Positions 26,743 to 35,450 of a DNA stretch of 64,000 nucleotides are shown here, in pieces. The notes below the pieces were generated by a model. The model had not been told where the DNA came from, searched no databases, and saw nothing but the letters and a program-made list of their open reading frames with translations. Each line of letters starts with the position of its first letter. Within the stretch, counting starts at the first letter, position 1. The stretch is from Nocardia grenadensis NBRC 108939. GTDB taxonomy: Bacteria; Actinomycetota; Actinomycetes; Mycobacteriales; Mycobacteriaceae. Where the stretch lies: assembly GCF_001613445.1 (NCBI RefSeq), contig NZ_BDCJ01000003.1, positions 555,645 through 619,644 on the forward strand, read 5' to 3'. A program made the translations under genes and the position numbers.

Positions 26743-27987
26743 GTGCGACCGGAAACCGCAGCCCCTCACACGCCCCGGCATCGCCCGCTCACGGTCGGCG
26801 AGCGGATCGAGATGCGCAGGCGGCTACACCGGATGCCCCGCCGCCTGCTCGCCGAAATGGTCGGCCGCAGCGAGGAGTGGCTCCGACTGATCGAAACCGG
26901 ACGATTACGGCTCGACAGTGTCGAGATGATCCTCCGCTTGGCCGAAGTCCTTCAAATACCCGATTTCCGAGACCTGATCGAGCTACCCGTGCGCGAGACG
27001 GGACACCACACCGATCCGGCCGGACAGCTCATCGAGGCACTCGAACCGATAGTGCTCGCGCACCCGGTCACCGCCGCCGACAGCGCGGCCGGACCGAGCG
27101 CGGACCGGAGGAACCATCACTGGCTGGCGGACGAGGTCGCCGACTGCGCGGCGATATGGGCGGATTCGCCCCGTCGTTACTCGCAACTGGCCCTGCGGCT
27201 ACCGCATCTTCTCGCGGCCGGGCGCTGCTGGAACCAGCGCCTGGGAACCGGGTCCGCGGAGTTGTCCCTGCCCCGCGCCTATCACCTGACCCGCGAGGTA
27301 CTCACCCAGCTGGGGGCGCACCACCTCGCGGCGATTGCCGCCGACCGGGCACGCCTACTCGCCCGCACGATCGGACATCCGCATCTTCTCGCCGCAGGCG
27401 GCTGGCACTGGGCCAGCGCGCTACTACAGATGGGAGAGGACCGCCATGCACACACCTTCGCACTGGCGACCGCGCGGCGCGACCTACCGGACGACGGCAC
27501 GCTCGATACCGATGTCGTGCGTGGCGCGCTCGAGCTCCTGGCGGCCGAGGCCGCCGCACGAACCGATCTTGCCGAAGCCGCGCGACTGCTCGCGGCTGCC
27601 CAGGTGCGCGCCCGGCGGGTGGGCGACGACCGACGGATACTGGGCATCGGATTCGGCACCTGTGAAGTCGAGCTGACCCGGATGGAGATCGCCCTGTCCC
27701 GTCGCGATATCCAGCAGGTGATGGACTCCGCCGCCACCGTCCATCGACTCGACATGCTGCCGATCGGGCGGCGAACCCGCTATTTCATCATTCTGGCCAC
27801 CGCGTACACCCTGCAGGGAGATATCGCCGCGGCCACCCTGGCGCTCGGGCGGGCGGCCGAATCGAGCCCGGAAGATCTTCGATTCGACGGCGATGTCCAT
27901 GCCATCCTGCGGACGCTGCTCCGACACCAGAACCAGCTCGTGCGGGATAAGATCACGCACCTGGTGAACGTGGCCGGAATCGCCTGA
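26743..27987 (+). CDS. XRE-family transcriptional regulator with TPR-like C-terminus
   Basis: GTG 26743 is chosen because GGAG lies six bases upstream; ATG 26731 in frame lacks a site. The protein has 414 residues. An N-terminal helix-turn-helix reads VGERIEMRRRLHRM, RRLLAEMVGRSEEWLRLIETGR. The rest is an Ala/Leu/Arg-rich helical array with TPR-like repeats, for example LAAIAADRARLLARTIGHPHLLAAGGWHWASAL. Such large XRE proteins in actinomycetes often control secondary-metabolite genes or sense small molecules. It lies between the prenyl synthase and mevalonate kinase genes, so control of the terpenoid cluster is likely but unproven. Confidence 0.85.
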   Translation: MRPETAAPHTPRHRPLTVGERIEMRRRLHRMPRRLLAEMVGRSEEWLRLIETGRLRLDSVEMILRLAEVLQIPDFRDLIELPVRETGHHTDPAGQLIEALEPIVLAHPVTAADSAAGPSADRRNHHWLADEVADCAAIWADSPRRYSQLALRLPHLLAAGRCWNQRLGTGSAELSLPRAYHLTREVLTQLGAHHLAAIAADRARLLARTIGHPHLLAAGGWHWASALLQMGEDRHAHTFALATARRDLPDDGTLDTDVVRGALELLAAEAAARTDLAEAARLLAAAQVRARRVGDDRRILGIGFGTCEVELTRMEIALSRRDIQQVMDSAATVHRLDMLPIGRRTRYFIILATAYTLQGDIAAATLALGRAAESSPEDLRFDGDVHAILRTLLRHQNQLVRDKITHLVNVAGIA

Positions 27988-28259
27988 TCCACGGCACCGC
28001 GTATCCCGGTGTTCCGCCACGCCTGATCACGCATCGACGCCCGCGGGGGCCGACGGCCGAACCGGATACCCAAGGACGAAATGGGTCCGTCGGTGTTCCA
28101 AATATCGATGGAAATGTTGGCTCCCAACGGTTTTGATTCACCAGGCGATCGGCTCTGCCATGCTCGACTAGTACGCTGGTGCCACATTCCCGGCCGCGGC
28201 TCGGTCCCGGCCATTCGGGTTACACCGGACAATCCATCGAAGTCTGTGAGTGTTCGTCT

Positions 28260-29678
28260 ATGAAAGTGTCTCCTGCAACCGGCAAGAACGAGACCCGTCG
28301 TCAGGGCAGCGAATCCGCCGGAGAGTCCGATCGGGACCCATCCGGCCGCACAGTTCGCCTCTGCATCAGATGCGGTGCCCGGATCGCCGCGTACCACGAC
28401 GACGAGATCTGCACACCGTGCGGACGGCAGCGCGGACGGCCGCCATTGCTGCCGCCCGCCGAGTGGCGGACGCGGACGATGCGTGCCGCATTGGCGAGCC
28501 GGGATATGGCCGCCGTGGTCCGCAGCTATCGACACCACCCGGCGCACGGCGCCCGGCCGATACCGCAAGCCGAAATGGCGCAGTGGCTCGGGATCACGCA
28601 GGGTCAGCTCAGTCGTCTCGAGAACGGCCGCAGTCGAATACATGATCTGGACAAACTGACCCACTACGCGCGAGTGCTCGCCGTACCGTCCGCACTGCTC
28701 TGGTTCGACACCGAGAAGGATCCGGAGGATCGGCCGACTCCCGGACGGGTGCGACTGCCCAGTGGAAGGTCCGTCGATATCACGGCCCTGGGGCCCGATC
28801 CCGGCCTGGCCGATTCGCTACTGATCAATCTCGAGCAGTACGTCCGGGCCGACGTGGGCTTCGGCCCGCGCACGCTGCTGCCGGTGGTCGAAGCGCAGGT
28901 CCGGGTGATCGAGGAACTCCACCGATCCGGCGACGGCCCGGCGCGCCGGAAGTTCCGGCACGTACACGCCAGGTACGCCGAGTTCCTCGGCTGGCTGCAC
29001 CAGGACGCGGGAAACTTCCGGCAGGCCACCGACTGGTCGAATATCGCGTTCACCCTCGCACACGAACTCGACGACGCTCGGTTGAAGTCCTACGTGCGAA
29101 TGCGGCAGAGCAACCTCGCGGAAGATCTCGGCGCCGCACGGTCGGTACTCGAGCTGGCGGAACAGGCGCGACGCCACTCGGATTCGTCGATGCCTCGACT
29201 ACGCGCCCTCGCGCTACGCCAGCACGCCCGCGGCCACGCCCGCCTGGGCCGACCGGAGGAGTGTGCCCGGAGCATCGACCTGGCAGCGGAATACGCCGAG
29301 GATGCCGGTGACGAGGACACCGATCTGGCCGGATACTGCACCGCCGAGTTCCTCGCCGTGGAGGCCGCGGACTGCTGGATAGAGCTCGACCTTACCGACA
29401 GGGCGATCGAATCACTCGAAACCGCGCTGACACATTGGCAATCGACGAACCGACGCGATTTCGGCCGCGGACTGGCGCTGCTCGCCTGCGCGCAGGCCCG
29501 GACCACACAGCACGACGAGGCGCTCGCCACCGCCCGGCAGGCGCTGGTGATCGCGACCGAAACCGGATCGGAACGAATCGGCAACCAGATTCGTCGCGCC
29601 GCGCAGGAGCTCACCGCCGCCGGCGCTACCGAACACGGCACAGCATTGCGCTCGGCACTGCGCACCGCCATGTCGTAG
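28260..29678 (+). CDS. XRE-family regulator with N-terminal zinc-ribbon and TPR repeats
   Basis: From ATG 28260 the protein has 472 residues. Near the N-terminus CIRCG and CTPCG form a CxxC-x(n)-CxxC pair suggesting a small zinc ribbon. A helix-turn-helix follows (IPQAEMAQWLGITQGQLSRLENGRS), then a long TPR-type helical region (RHVHARYAEFLGWLHQDAGNF, ALRQHARGHARLGRPEECARS, ALATARQALVIA). This architecture is frequent in Streptomyces and Nocardia. It lies 164 bases upstream of mevalonate kinase in the same direction and may control it. The ribosome binding site is weak. Confidence 0.85.
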   Translation: MKVSPATGKNETRRQGSESAGESDRDPSGRTVRLCIRCGARIAAYHDDEICTPCGRQRGRPPLLPPAEWRTRTMRAALASRDMAAVVRSYRHHPAHGARPIPQAEMAQWLGITQGQLSRLENGRSRIHDLDKLTHYARVLAVPSALLWFDTEKDPEDRPTPGRVRLPSGRSVDITALGPDPGLADSLLINLEQYVRADVGFGPRTLLPVVEAQVRVIEELHRSGDGPARRKFRHVHARYAEFLGWLHQDAGNFRQATDWSNIAFTLAHELDDARLKSYVRMRQSNLAEDLGAARSVLELAEQARRHSDSSMPRLRALALRQHARGHARLGRPEECARSIDLAAEYAEDAGDEDTDLAGYCTAEFLAVEAADCWIELDLTDRAIESLETALTHWQSTNRRDFGRGLALLACAQARTTQHDEALATARQALVIATETGSERIGNQIRRAAQELTAAGATEHGTALRSALRTAMS

Positions 29679-29842
29679 CAGTGCGCGCATGGTATGCCGG
29701 GCACGCATTTCCGGTATGCCGCACACGAGCTTCAGCGGGCAGTGGAAGTGCGCGACGGTGAGATCCGAAGACAATCGCAATCGAGATCGACACCGGCCCG
29801 TCGGCACCGGCCCGCGCATCGGCTACCCCGGAGGTACACGTC

Positions 29843-30823
29843 ATGCCCACCATGAGAAGTACGCATCGGGGCGTATCCGGATCGGGCCGTGCGCACGCGA
29901 AAGCGATCTTGATCGGTGAACACACCGTGGTCTATGGACTACCCGCGGTCGCGGTGCCATTGCGCGATCTCACCGTCGAGGTGGTCGTCACACCGACGGA
30001 CACCCGGCAGCGCCCACCACCCGACGACGGCGGCAGCGACGACATATTCGACAGTCGATTCACCGCCTCCGCCGACACCGAGACAACGGACGACCCCGGT
30101 TCCGCCGTGGTGGCGGCTTCGCTGCGCCGTTGGGGTCGTCCCGGCGAAAGCGTCGAGGTACGGGTGCGCAGTCGTATCCCGCCCGCCCGCGGACTCGGGT
30201 CCAGTGCGGCGACCGCCGCCGCGACCGTCCGCGCGGTCGCCGACCTGCACGGCGTCACCCCCGACGCACGCTCTCTCTACGAGCTCGTGCAAATCGGTGA
30301 GCATGTCTCGCACGGCCGGGCCAGTGGCGTCGATGCCGTCACTGTGACAGCCCGCCGGCCCCTCCGCTTCGCGGCAGGCGACATCCGGCCGATCACCACA
30401 CCGGCCGACGCGGTTCTCGTCATCGCCGATACCGGCACCCCGGGCCGGACCGACCGTGCGGTGGCCACCGCACGGACCACGCTGCACCGCGACCGGACAC
30501 TGGCGCGGCGTCTACTCGCGCGAGCGAACGAACTCACCGAGTCGGCGGTACAAGAGCTGGCAGCCGGCCGCATGCGCGCACTGGGGCAGAGCATGAACGA
30601 TTTCCATTCGCTCCTCCGCGAACTGAGCGTCAGCACCCCGGGAATCGACCGCTTGACCACGTCCGCGCGACGCGCTGGCGCGTACGGCGCCAAACTCACC
30701 GGCGGGGGACTCGGTGGCTGCGTGATCGCCCTGACCGATGCCGACTCGGCGGCAGCCATCGGTGCGGCGATGCTGGCGGCCGGCGCACAGCGGACCTGGC
30801 ACGCCGACATACCCAAAGGCTGA
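29843..30823 (+). CDS. Mevalonate kinase
   Basis: A 326-residue GHMP kinase with GRAHAKAILIGEHTVVYG at the N-terminus, the ATP loop PPARGLGSSAATAAA, GRASGVDAVTV and the C-terminal KLTGGGLGGCVIA. These distinguish mevalonate kinase from the other two GHMP enzymes of the pathway, both encoded in the minus-strand operon. GGAGG lies eight bases upstream of ATG 29843. It completes the pathway from HMG-CoA to IPP. Its place on the opposite strand, about 5.7 kb from the decarboxylase gene, is unusual, because the three kinases are usually adjacent in actinobacterial clusters. Confidence 0.95.
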   Translation: MPTMRSTHRGVSGSGRAHAKAILIGEHTVVYGLPAVAVPLRDLTVEVVVTPTDTRQRPPPDDGGSDDIFDSRFTASADTETTDDPGSAVVAASLRRWGRPGESVEVRVRSRIPPARGLGSSAATAAATVRAVADLHGVTPDARSLYELVQIGEHVSHGRASGVDAVTVTARRPLRFAAGDIRPITTPADAVLVIADTGTPGRTDRAVATARTTLHRDRTLARRLLARANELTESAVQELAAGRMRALGQSMNDFHSLLRELSVSTPGIDRLTTSARRAGAYGAKLTGGGLGGCVIALTDADSAAAIGAAMLAAGAQRTWHADIPKG

Positions 30824-31177
30824 TAAGAGCCGGCGCAACAGATCCACCCGACCGATACCCGCGGCGATGAACAGCTCCGTGCCGATCACCGGGCCCGACG
30901 ATGGCTGTTCGCGACCGGTGTTCCCCTGCCGCGCCACCGCTATGCGGCCCGCGCATTCGGCACATGCGCGCAGGCACCTTCCGCCGGTGTGCCGACCGGC
31001 CCAAACTGAGACCACGCTCCGCTTCGACGACCGGAACCGCAGCGCGAAGGCCGAGCCCCGCTGACACATCCCGCCGGAGCCACGGCGACCACCCGATGGC
31101 CGCACTTGCGGCACCCCGCCTCGGAATATGCCGAGATGGTTTCCACTCTCCACAATTCGCCCCGGGAGGTATCTGTC
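30824..31177. other. Gap between mevalonate kinase and the squalene/phytoene-synthase-like gene
   Basis: No gene is supported in these 354 bases; the open frames are GC-rich shadows. It may hold a promoter for the two terpene genes that follow. Confidence 0.4.
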
Positions 31178-31939
31178 ATGACAGATCTGAACAGTGCACT
31201 GGACGAGGTCCGGCGCTGGTCGACCACATACCACCGGCCACTCTCGCAAATGCCGCCCGGCCTACAGGAGGCGAAGGTCTCGTTCTACCTGCTCTTCCGG
31301 GGCATCGACGAGATCGAGGACCATCCGGAGCTGGACGCATCCGTGAAGGAGATGTTGCTGACCGATGTGGCCTGCGCGTTGCAGACCCGCAATATCGACG
31401 GTCGTCTCCGCATCGCCTTCGCGGACCACCACGATGTCCTGCCCGAGGTGTCCTTGCGGCTCGCGGACTGGTGCGAGCTCGCGCCCGCTTTCATCGCGCC
31501 ACGGATCGTGGACGCCGCCATAGCGATGGCCAACCGGATGGCGGTGTGGTCCACCAAGGAGTGGCGTCTGCACGATGTGGACGACCTCGACCACTACACC
31601 TTCTCGGTCGCCGGAGTGGTGGCCACGCTGCTGTGCGATATGTGGGCATGGCACGACGGCACCCAGGTCGACCGCAGCCAGATGATGAGCTACGCCCGCG
31701 GCGTCCAGGCCGCGAATATCCTCGCCGGCCTGGCTGTCGACCGGGAACGCGGCATCGACTTCCTCCCCGACGGTTGGACGGTCACCGATCTGATGTCCTA
31801 CGCCGGCACCGAACTCGCCCTCGCCGACCGCATGGTCGCCGCTTTACCCACCCCGGGACCGGCCCACACCTGGTGCAGTCGCGCCATGGAGGTGGCCCGC
31901 GCCCAGCTCGACCACGCTCGAGCTATTCAGCAAGCCTGA
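31178..31939 (+). CDS. Squalene/phytoene-synthase-like protein with altered second metal motif
   Basis: ATG 31178 has GGGAGG eight bases upstream; the product has 253 residues. The first Asp-rich motif is FRGIDEIEDHPELD (residues 41-53), and HYTFSVAGVVATLL matches the family's helix after the active-site lid. The second motif, normally N-I-x-R-D-x-x-E-D, reads NILAGLAVD (180-188): the first Asp is Gly, the Glu is Val and only the last Asp remains. The DFLP segment after it is conserved. The fold is therefore clear, but head-to-head condensation through two metal clusters is doubtful. It could be a phosphatase-like or cyclase-like member, as has been proposed for B. subtilis YisP. It is followed after 73 bases by the class I terpene synthase. 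Confidence 0.85.
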   Translation: MTDLNSALDEVRRWSTTYHRPLSQMPPGLQEAKVSFYLLFRGIDEIEDHPELDASVKEMLLTDVACALQTRNIDGRLRIAFADHHDVLPEVSLRLADWCELAPAFIAPRIVDAAIAMANRMAVWSTKEWRLHDVDDLDHYTFSVAGVVATLLCDMWAWHDGTQVDRSQMMSYARGVQAANILAGLAVDRERGIDFLPDGWTVTDLMSYAGTELALADRMVAALPTPGPAHTWCSRAMEVARAQLDHARAIQQA

Positions 31940-32012
31940 GCCGCTGCGGCGGTCACCGAACGGTTTCATTCACGCCTCCCCACGCGCGAGGCCGATTACA
32001 AAGGACCAGGTC

Positions 32013-33113
32013 GTGCAGCAGAGCAATCAAACACCGATCGACGTCACCGGCCCGGACTTTCCGGGGTTCTACTGTCCCTTCGAGACGAAGCGGCACCCGG
32101 CCACAGATGTAGTGCAGCTCGATATGATCGAGTGGGCACGTCGCGTCGAATTGGGCGGCAACAATCCGCAACACAGCGACATGTACGCCCGCGCGGGAAG
32201 TTTGCTGGCGTCCCTCTTCTATCCCGATGCACCGCGAGAACGCATGCAGACCATGGCTTATTGCTCCGCTTGGGCCATAATGGTCGACGACCTCACCGAC
32301 ACGGCCGTGCCGACCGGAAGAATCGGCCGCAATCCGACCGACATGCTGGCTCGACTGGTCCGCGTCGCGGAGGAACCTTCCAGTGCCCTGCTGACCGGCG
32401 AAGGTATTGCCGAAGCCCTCGCCGATATCGTTCACCGCATGCGGATTTGGGCCGACTCAACTCAGATGCGATGGTTTTCAGAGTCGATCCGGCAGTGGTT
32501 ACTCGGTATTCTCTGGGAACAAGACATTCAGCACAACGACCTACCGCTCACCCTGAACGACTATCTGACGCTCAGATACTGGTCGATGGCCACCGGACTG
32601 GCCGCAGGTGCAGCGGCCATGCTCGCCAACCGCAGCAGTAGGGACCTATCCGACTACGTTCTGGACTCGCCCGCCGTGCGCGCCGCCACCGAGGCCGCCA
32701 TGACGATCCTCGTCATCGATAACGAACGATACTCCCATGCCAAGACCGTGGCCCAGGGCGACTCGCATATCGACCTCTTTCACCTCGTCCGCAACGAGCA
32801 CCAGGAAATGTCGTTCACCGACGCCGTCGTCCAGGTAATCGCGCTCCGTGACCGAATAATGCACCTTTATAACCGATTACGTGCTCAGATGTGGCCCGGC
32901 GCCGGCAGCGGCTTGCGGAGATACTTGACAAACCTCGAGTATATCGTCTCCGGCAATATCGAATTCGGCAGAGAGGCTGCCCGCTTCCGCGCAGCCGGAA
33001 ACACCACCACACCGCGCATCACCACTACCCCGTCCGACGACAGCTCCGACCCGGTGCCGCTCCCGAGTGTGCGATGGTGGTGGGATCAGCTCGATACCGA
33101 CCATGATCGTTAG
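32013..33113 (+). CDS. Class I terpene synthase
   Basis: The GTG at 32013 has AAGGA seven bases upstream. The 366-residue single-domain protein starts FPGFYCPFE and carries WAIMVDDLTD (Asp92, Asp93, Asp96) as the Asp-rich motif. The downstream NSE-type motif reads IDNERYSHAKT (Asn237, Ser241, Lys244): the first Asn and the Ser are kept, but the final acidic ligand is Thr245. A C-terminal RRYLTNLEYIVSGNIEF block fits the family. It should cyclise a prenyl diphosphate, probably GGPP given the neighbouring synthase; the skeleton cannot be predicted. Local base composition is less GC-rich than the mevalonate genes, which may hint at separate acquisition. Confidence 0.88.
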   Translation: MQQSNQTPIDVTGPDFPGFYCPFETKRHPATDVVQLDMIEWARRVELGGNNPQHSDMYARAGSLLASLFYPDAPRERMQTMAYCSAWAIMVDDLTDTAVPTGRIGRNPTDMLARLVRVAEEPSSALLTGEGIAEALADIVHRMRIWADSTQMRWFSESIRQWLLGILWEQDIQHNDLPLTLNDYLTLRYWSMATGLAAGAAAMLANRSSRDLSDYVLDSPAVRAATEAAMTILVIDNERYSHAKTVAQGDSHIDLFHLVRNEHQEMSFTDAVVQVIALRDRIMHLYNRLRAQMWPGAGSGLRRYLTNLEYIVSGNIEFGREAARFRAAGNTTTPRITTTPSDDSSDPVPLPSVRWWWDQLDTDHDR

Positions 33114-33309
33114 GCCGGACGAGGCGCAAGAACCGCTTCGTGCCGGGGAGATGAGATCGGTGGCGCAGATCGCTACCAGGATGCCCCACAGCAGGTAGAC
33201 GAGCGGAAGCGCGGTGAGCGCGAGCTCGATCGGACGGAGCACGCGGCGAGCCGCCGGCGACGGAGCACCGAATGACCGTCGCCTCGGGGCCGGCGATCGA
33301 GGTGGAGTT

Positions 33310-34057
33310 CTATGAGATCAATCGCCGCGTGCCCACGTCGCCGAGGAAGCCCGGCTGTTCTTCCCGGGTGCGGGCCGAGGATGTGTACCGGTTCGAATTA
33401 CGCGTCCATTCGTACGCTGCCGCGAAGTTGGCTCTCATATTGTCCACCAGCAAGTATGTCGCCTTTCTGTCCTCGACCGACGCGCCCAGCCGGTCGAGCA
33501 TCCGAGGGATTCGTGCCTCGGCACGCAGGAAGTCGTCGGTGATCTCGCGAACGAGCGCCACAGCGGCACGATAGGATTCGCTTCGGGTCAATGTGTTCTG
33601 ATTACCGAGAACGAACACTATGTTGTTCGGATCATCCTGAATCTCCTCTTTATTCACCGAGAACAAGTCTTGAATGTAGTTACACCCCCTGACCGTTGCC
33701 AAACGCATACGCTGAAGTTCGGGGCTCTCCTGTACAGCGAGCGACACCTGGCAATCGCAGATCAACTCGGAGGAATCCAGCAGGACATACATTAGCCCGG
33801 AATTGTCCCGTATCCGGTCGTACTCCACCTTGTCCGGTATCCGGCTCCCGACCCGATTCTTCGTTTCGGCAACTACGGATTCGAAGAGTTTCGACCAGTT
33901 GAGCGCGGCTCGGTGTTGCCAGTGCGGGAGCATATCGGCACGTTCGCGATCCCAAACATCCTTGAAGGCCGCAGCTGCCGGCGAAGCATATCCGGGTAGT
34001 GGATCCTCCGGGTGCCGCCACAGTGAGGTTTCTCCACATCGCTGGAGGGCAAGCAGT
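33310..34057 (-). pseudogene. Terpene synthase, 3' two-thirds only, truncated by an IS3-like remnant
   Basis: One open minus-strand frame starts without a start codon near the insertion boundary and reads DPLPGYASPAAAAFKDVWDRER, then HRAALNW, IPDKVEYDRIRDNS, the NSE-type motif YIQDLFSVNKEE and the closing block ANFAAAYEWTRNSNRY. This is the region downstream of the Asp-rich motif of a class I terpene synthase. The N-terminal part with DDxxD is missing, and its place is taken by the transposase stop at 34078. The first metal ligand of the NSE motif is Gln (QDLFSVNKE). A later ATG at 33933 could still yield a fragment, but it would be inactive. Confidence 0.8.
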
Positions 34058-34077
34058 TTCCGGCCGGAACCGGTGGT

Positions 34078-34740
34078 TTAGCTCGCTTCGAAGTCGTCTG
34101 GTGACCGCCAACCCAGCTTCTTCTGAAAGCGCTGGCCACTGCGCGAGACATCGATATAGGCGAACAGGGCGTTCTCGGCCTCGTCACGAGTTCGCCAGAT
34201 CCGGCGATCGATCAGCTCGGTTTTCCAGGTGGAGAAGAAGTTGTCCATCAACGCATTGCCCTGGCTGCCGCCGACCCGTCACATCGACTGCGCGATCCCG
34301 TTGTCGGCCAACTGATTAATACACGTCTCGCTGCATAGGACGAGCCCCCTGTCGCTGCGATGAATCAGCTCACCGTCACGGAGGTCACAGCTCCAGATCG
34401 CCGACTCCAGCAGAACTACCTCTGTGTCGCGACCGATAGCAAAGATCCGGGTCTTCCAGCCCACGATCCCGTCGGAGAACGGCGTCCCGCGCCGCAGCCG
34501 CCCAGAACGCGCTTGCTCACAGGGGATCCGAGTCGCATCGTCCACCCCCAATCGGTTCGGCCGACCCGCAGTGAAGACCCGTTTGACCAGATCCGGTGCG
34601 GGCGCCGCCGGTGGATCGGCCCGCGTGGATCCGGACCGCCACCGTCTCCGCAGAAACGCGTCCTGCAGCCCGGCGCCACGCATCACCCACTCCACCCATT
34701 TGCGGCCGACCGAGATCCCGTAACGGCCCGGCGCCGCGAG
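34078..34740 (-). mobile_element. Degenerate IS3-family transposase (OrfB / DDE integrase) remnant
   Basis: The minus strand reads APDLVKRVFTAGRPNRLGVDDATRIP, IVGWKTRIFA, ELIHRSDRGL, then GIAQSM-stop-RVGGSQGNALMDNFFSTWKTELIDRR and a final GWRSPDDFEAS before TAA at 34078. These are the successive segments of an IS3-type integrase core. An in-frame TGA near 34281 and loss of the 5' part (no OrfA, poor N-terminus) show it is dead. The sequence just past the stop (AACCACCGG) resembles the terminal repeat of such elements, so its right end abuts the truncated terpene synthase. No matching left end was found. Confidence 0.75.
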
Positions 34741-34759
34741 CGCCCGCATCGACTCTGCG

Positions 34760-35330
34760 TTCTGCTGCTTGGACGGTACGACCAACCGCCTATCCGCTGC
34801 CCGATAGAAGCTGAAATCAACGAAGCCGCCGACCGGGTAACCAATCGTGCCATCGAACGGCTGGGTCGGGACGCACTGTACGGAGACTCCCATGAGAGAG
34901 TTGAGATGATCGCCACGAACGCGTCGGAATGGAATATTCGATCGACACCTCACCGCGCTGGAACCGGAAGTTTTCGGCAGCTTTGTGGACGTACTGGGGG
35001 ACCAGCTTTTGCTGACGCCCACTGTGACAATGGACCATCTGCGATGATCCCAGCGGCTTCATAACTGTGGCGGCGTACATCCAACGAATTCTGGAAAGTC
35101 CCACTCCGATCCCAGTCGGTAAGCCGCTTCTGGAGCGCTACGGCACCACCCTGTTCGATATCGCGAATCGCTTGCGCCATTCGAGCACCCCAGCCCAATT
35201 CCAGAGATTCTCTGCCACACAACGTACCTGGCTGGTCGGCGTCCTGCACCAGACATCGCCGCCATATGCCGAATGTCAACGAATACCTTCACATGCGGCT
35301 GTATGGATCCGGCGACACTTCGAGACTGGC
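34760..35330 (+). pseudogene. Decayed terpene synthase remnant on the plus strand
   Basis: Three reading frames together give terpene-synthase-like pieces in the expected order: RCPIEAEINEAADRVTNRAIERLG (about 34797-34868), then in another frame GIFDRHLTALEPEVFGSFVDVLGDQLL (about 34931-35011), then PVGKPLLERYGTTLFDIANRL and FQRFSATQRTWLVG (about 35116-35240), and last MPNVNEYLHMRLYGSG (35266-35313). At least two frameshifts and the loss of the 3' part make it non-functional. No DDxxD is readable. It is a second decayed terpene synthase, distinct from the minus-strand fragment, because both contain the same mid-protein region. Confidence 0.45.
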
Positions 35331-35450
35331 TGGCCACCAGCAAGATCGCTCGCGGCGTGGACTCCGAGCATCCATCAGCTTTCGATCGATGAGTTCGTCC
35401 AGGGTTCTATCGATCTGTGTTCGAATTCCGCCAAGTCGATATCGGCCACG

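Noticed and set aside
32877..33242. Minus-strand ORF starting with a hydrophobic stretch (LALTALPLVYLLWGILVAI)
   Set aside because: The hydrophobic start looks tempting, but the frame soon runs antisense into the terpene synthase gene. At most it is a tiny membrane-protein remnant.
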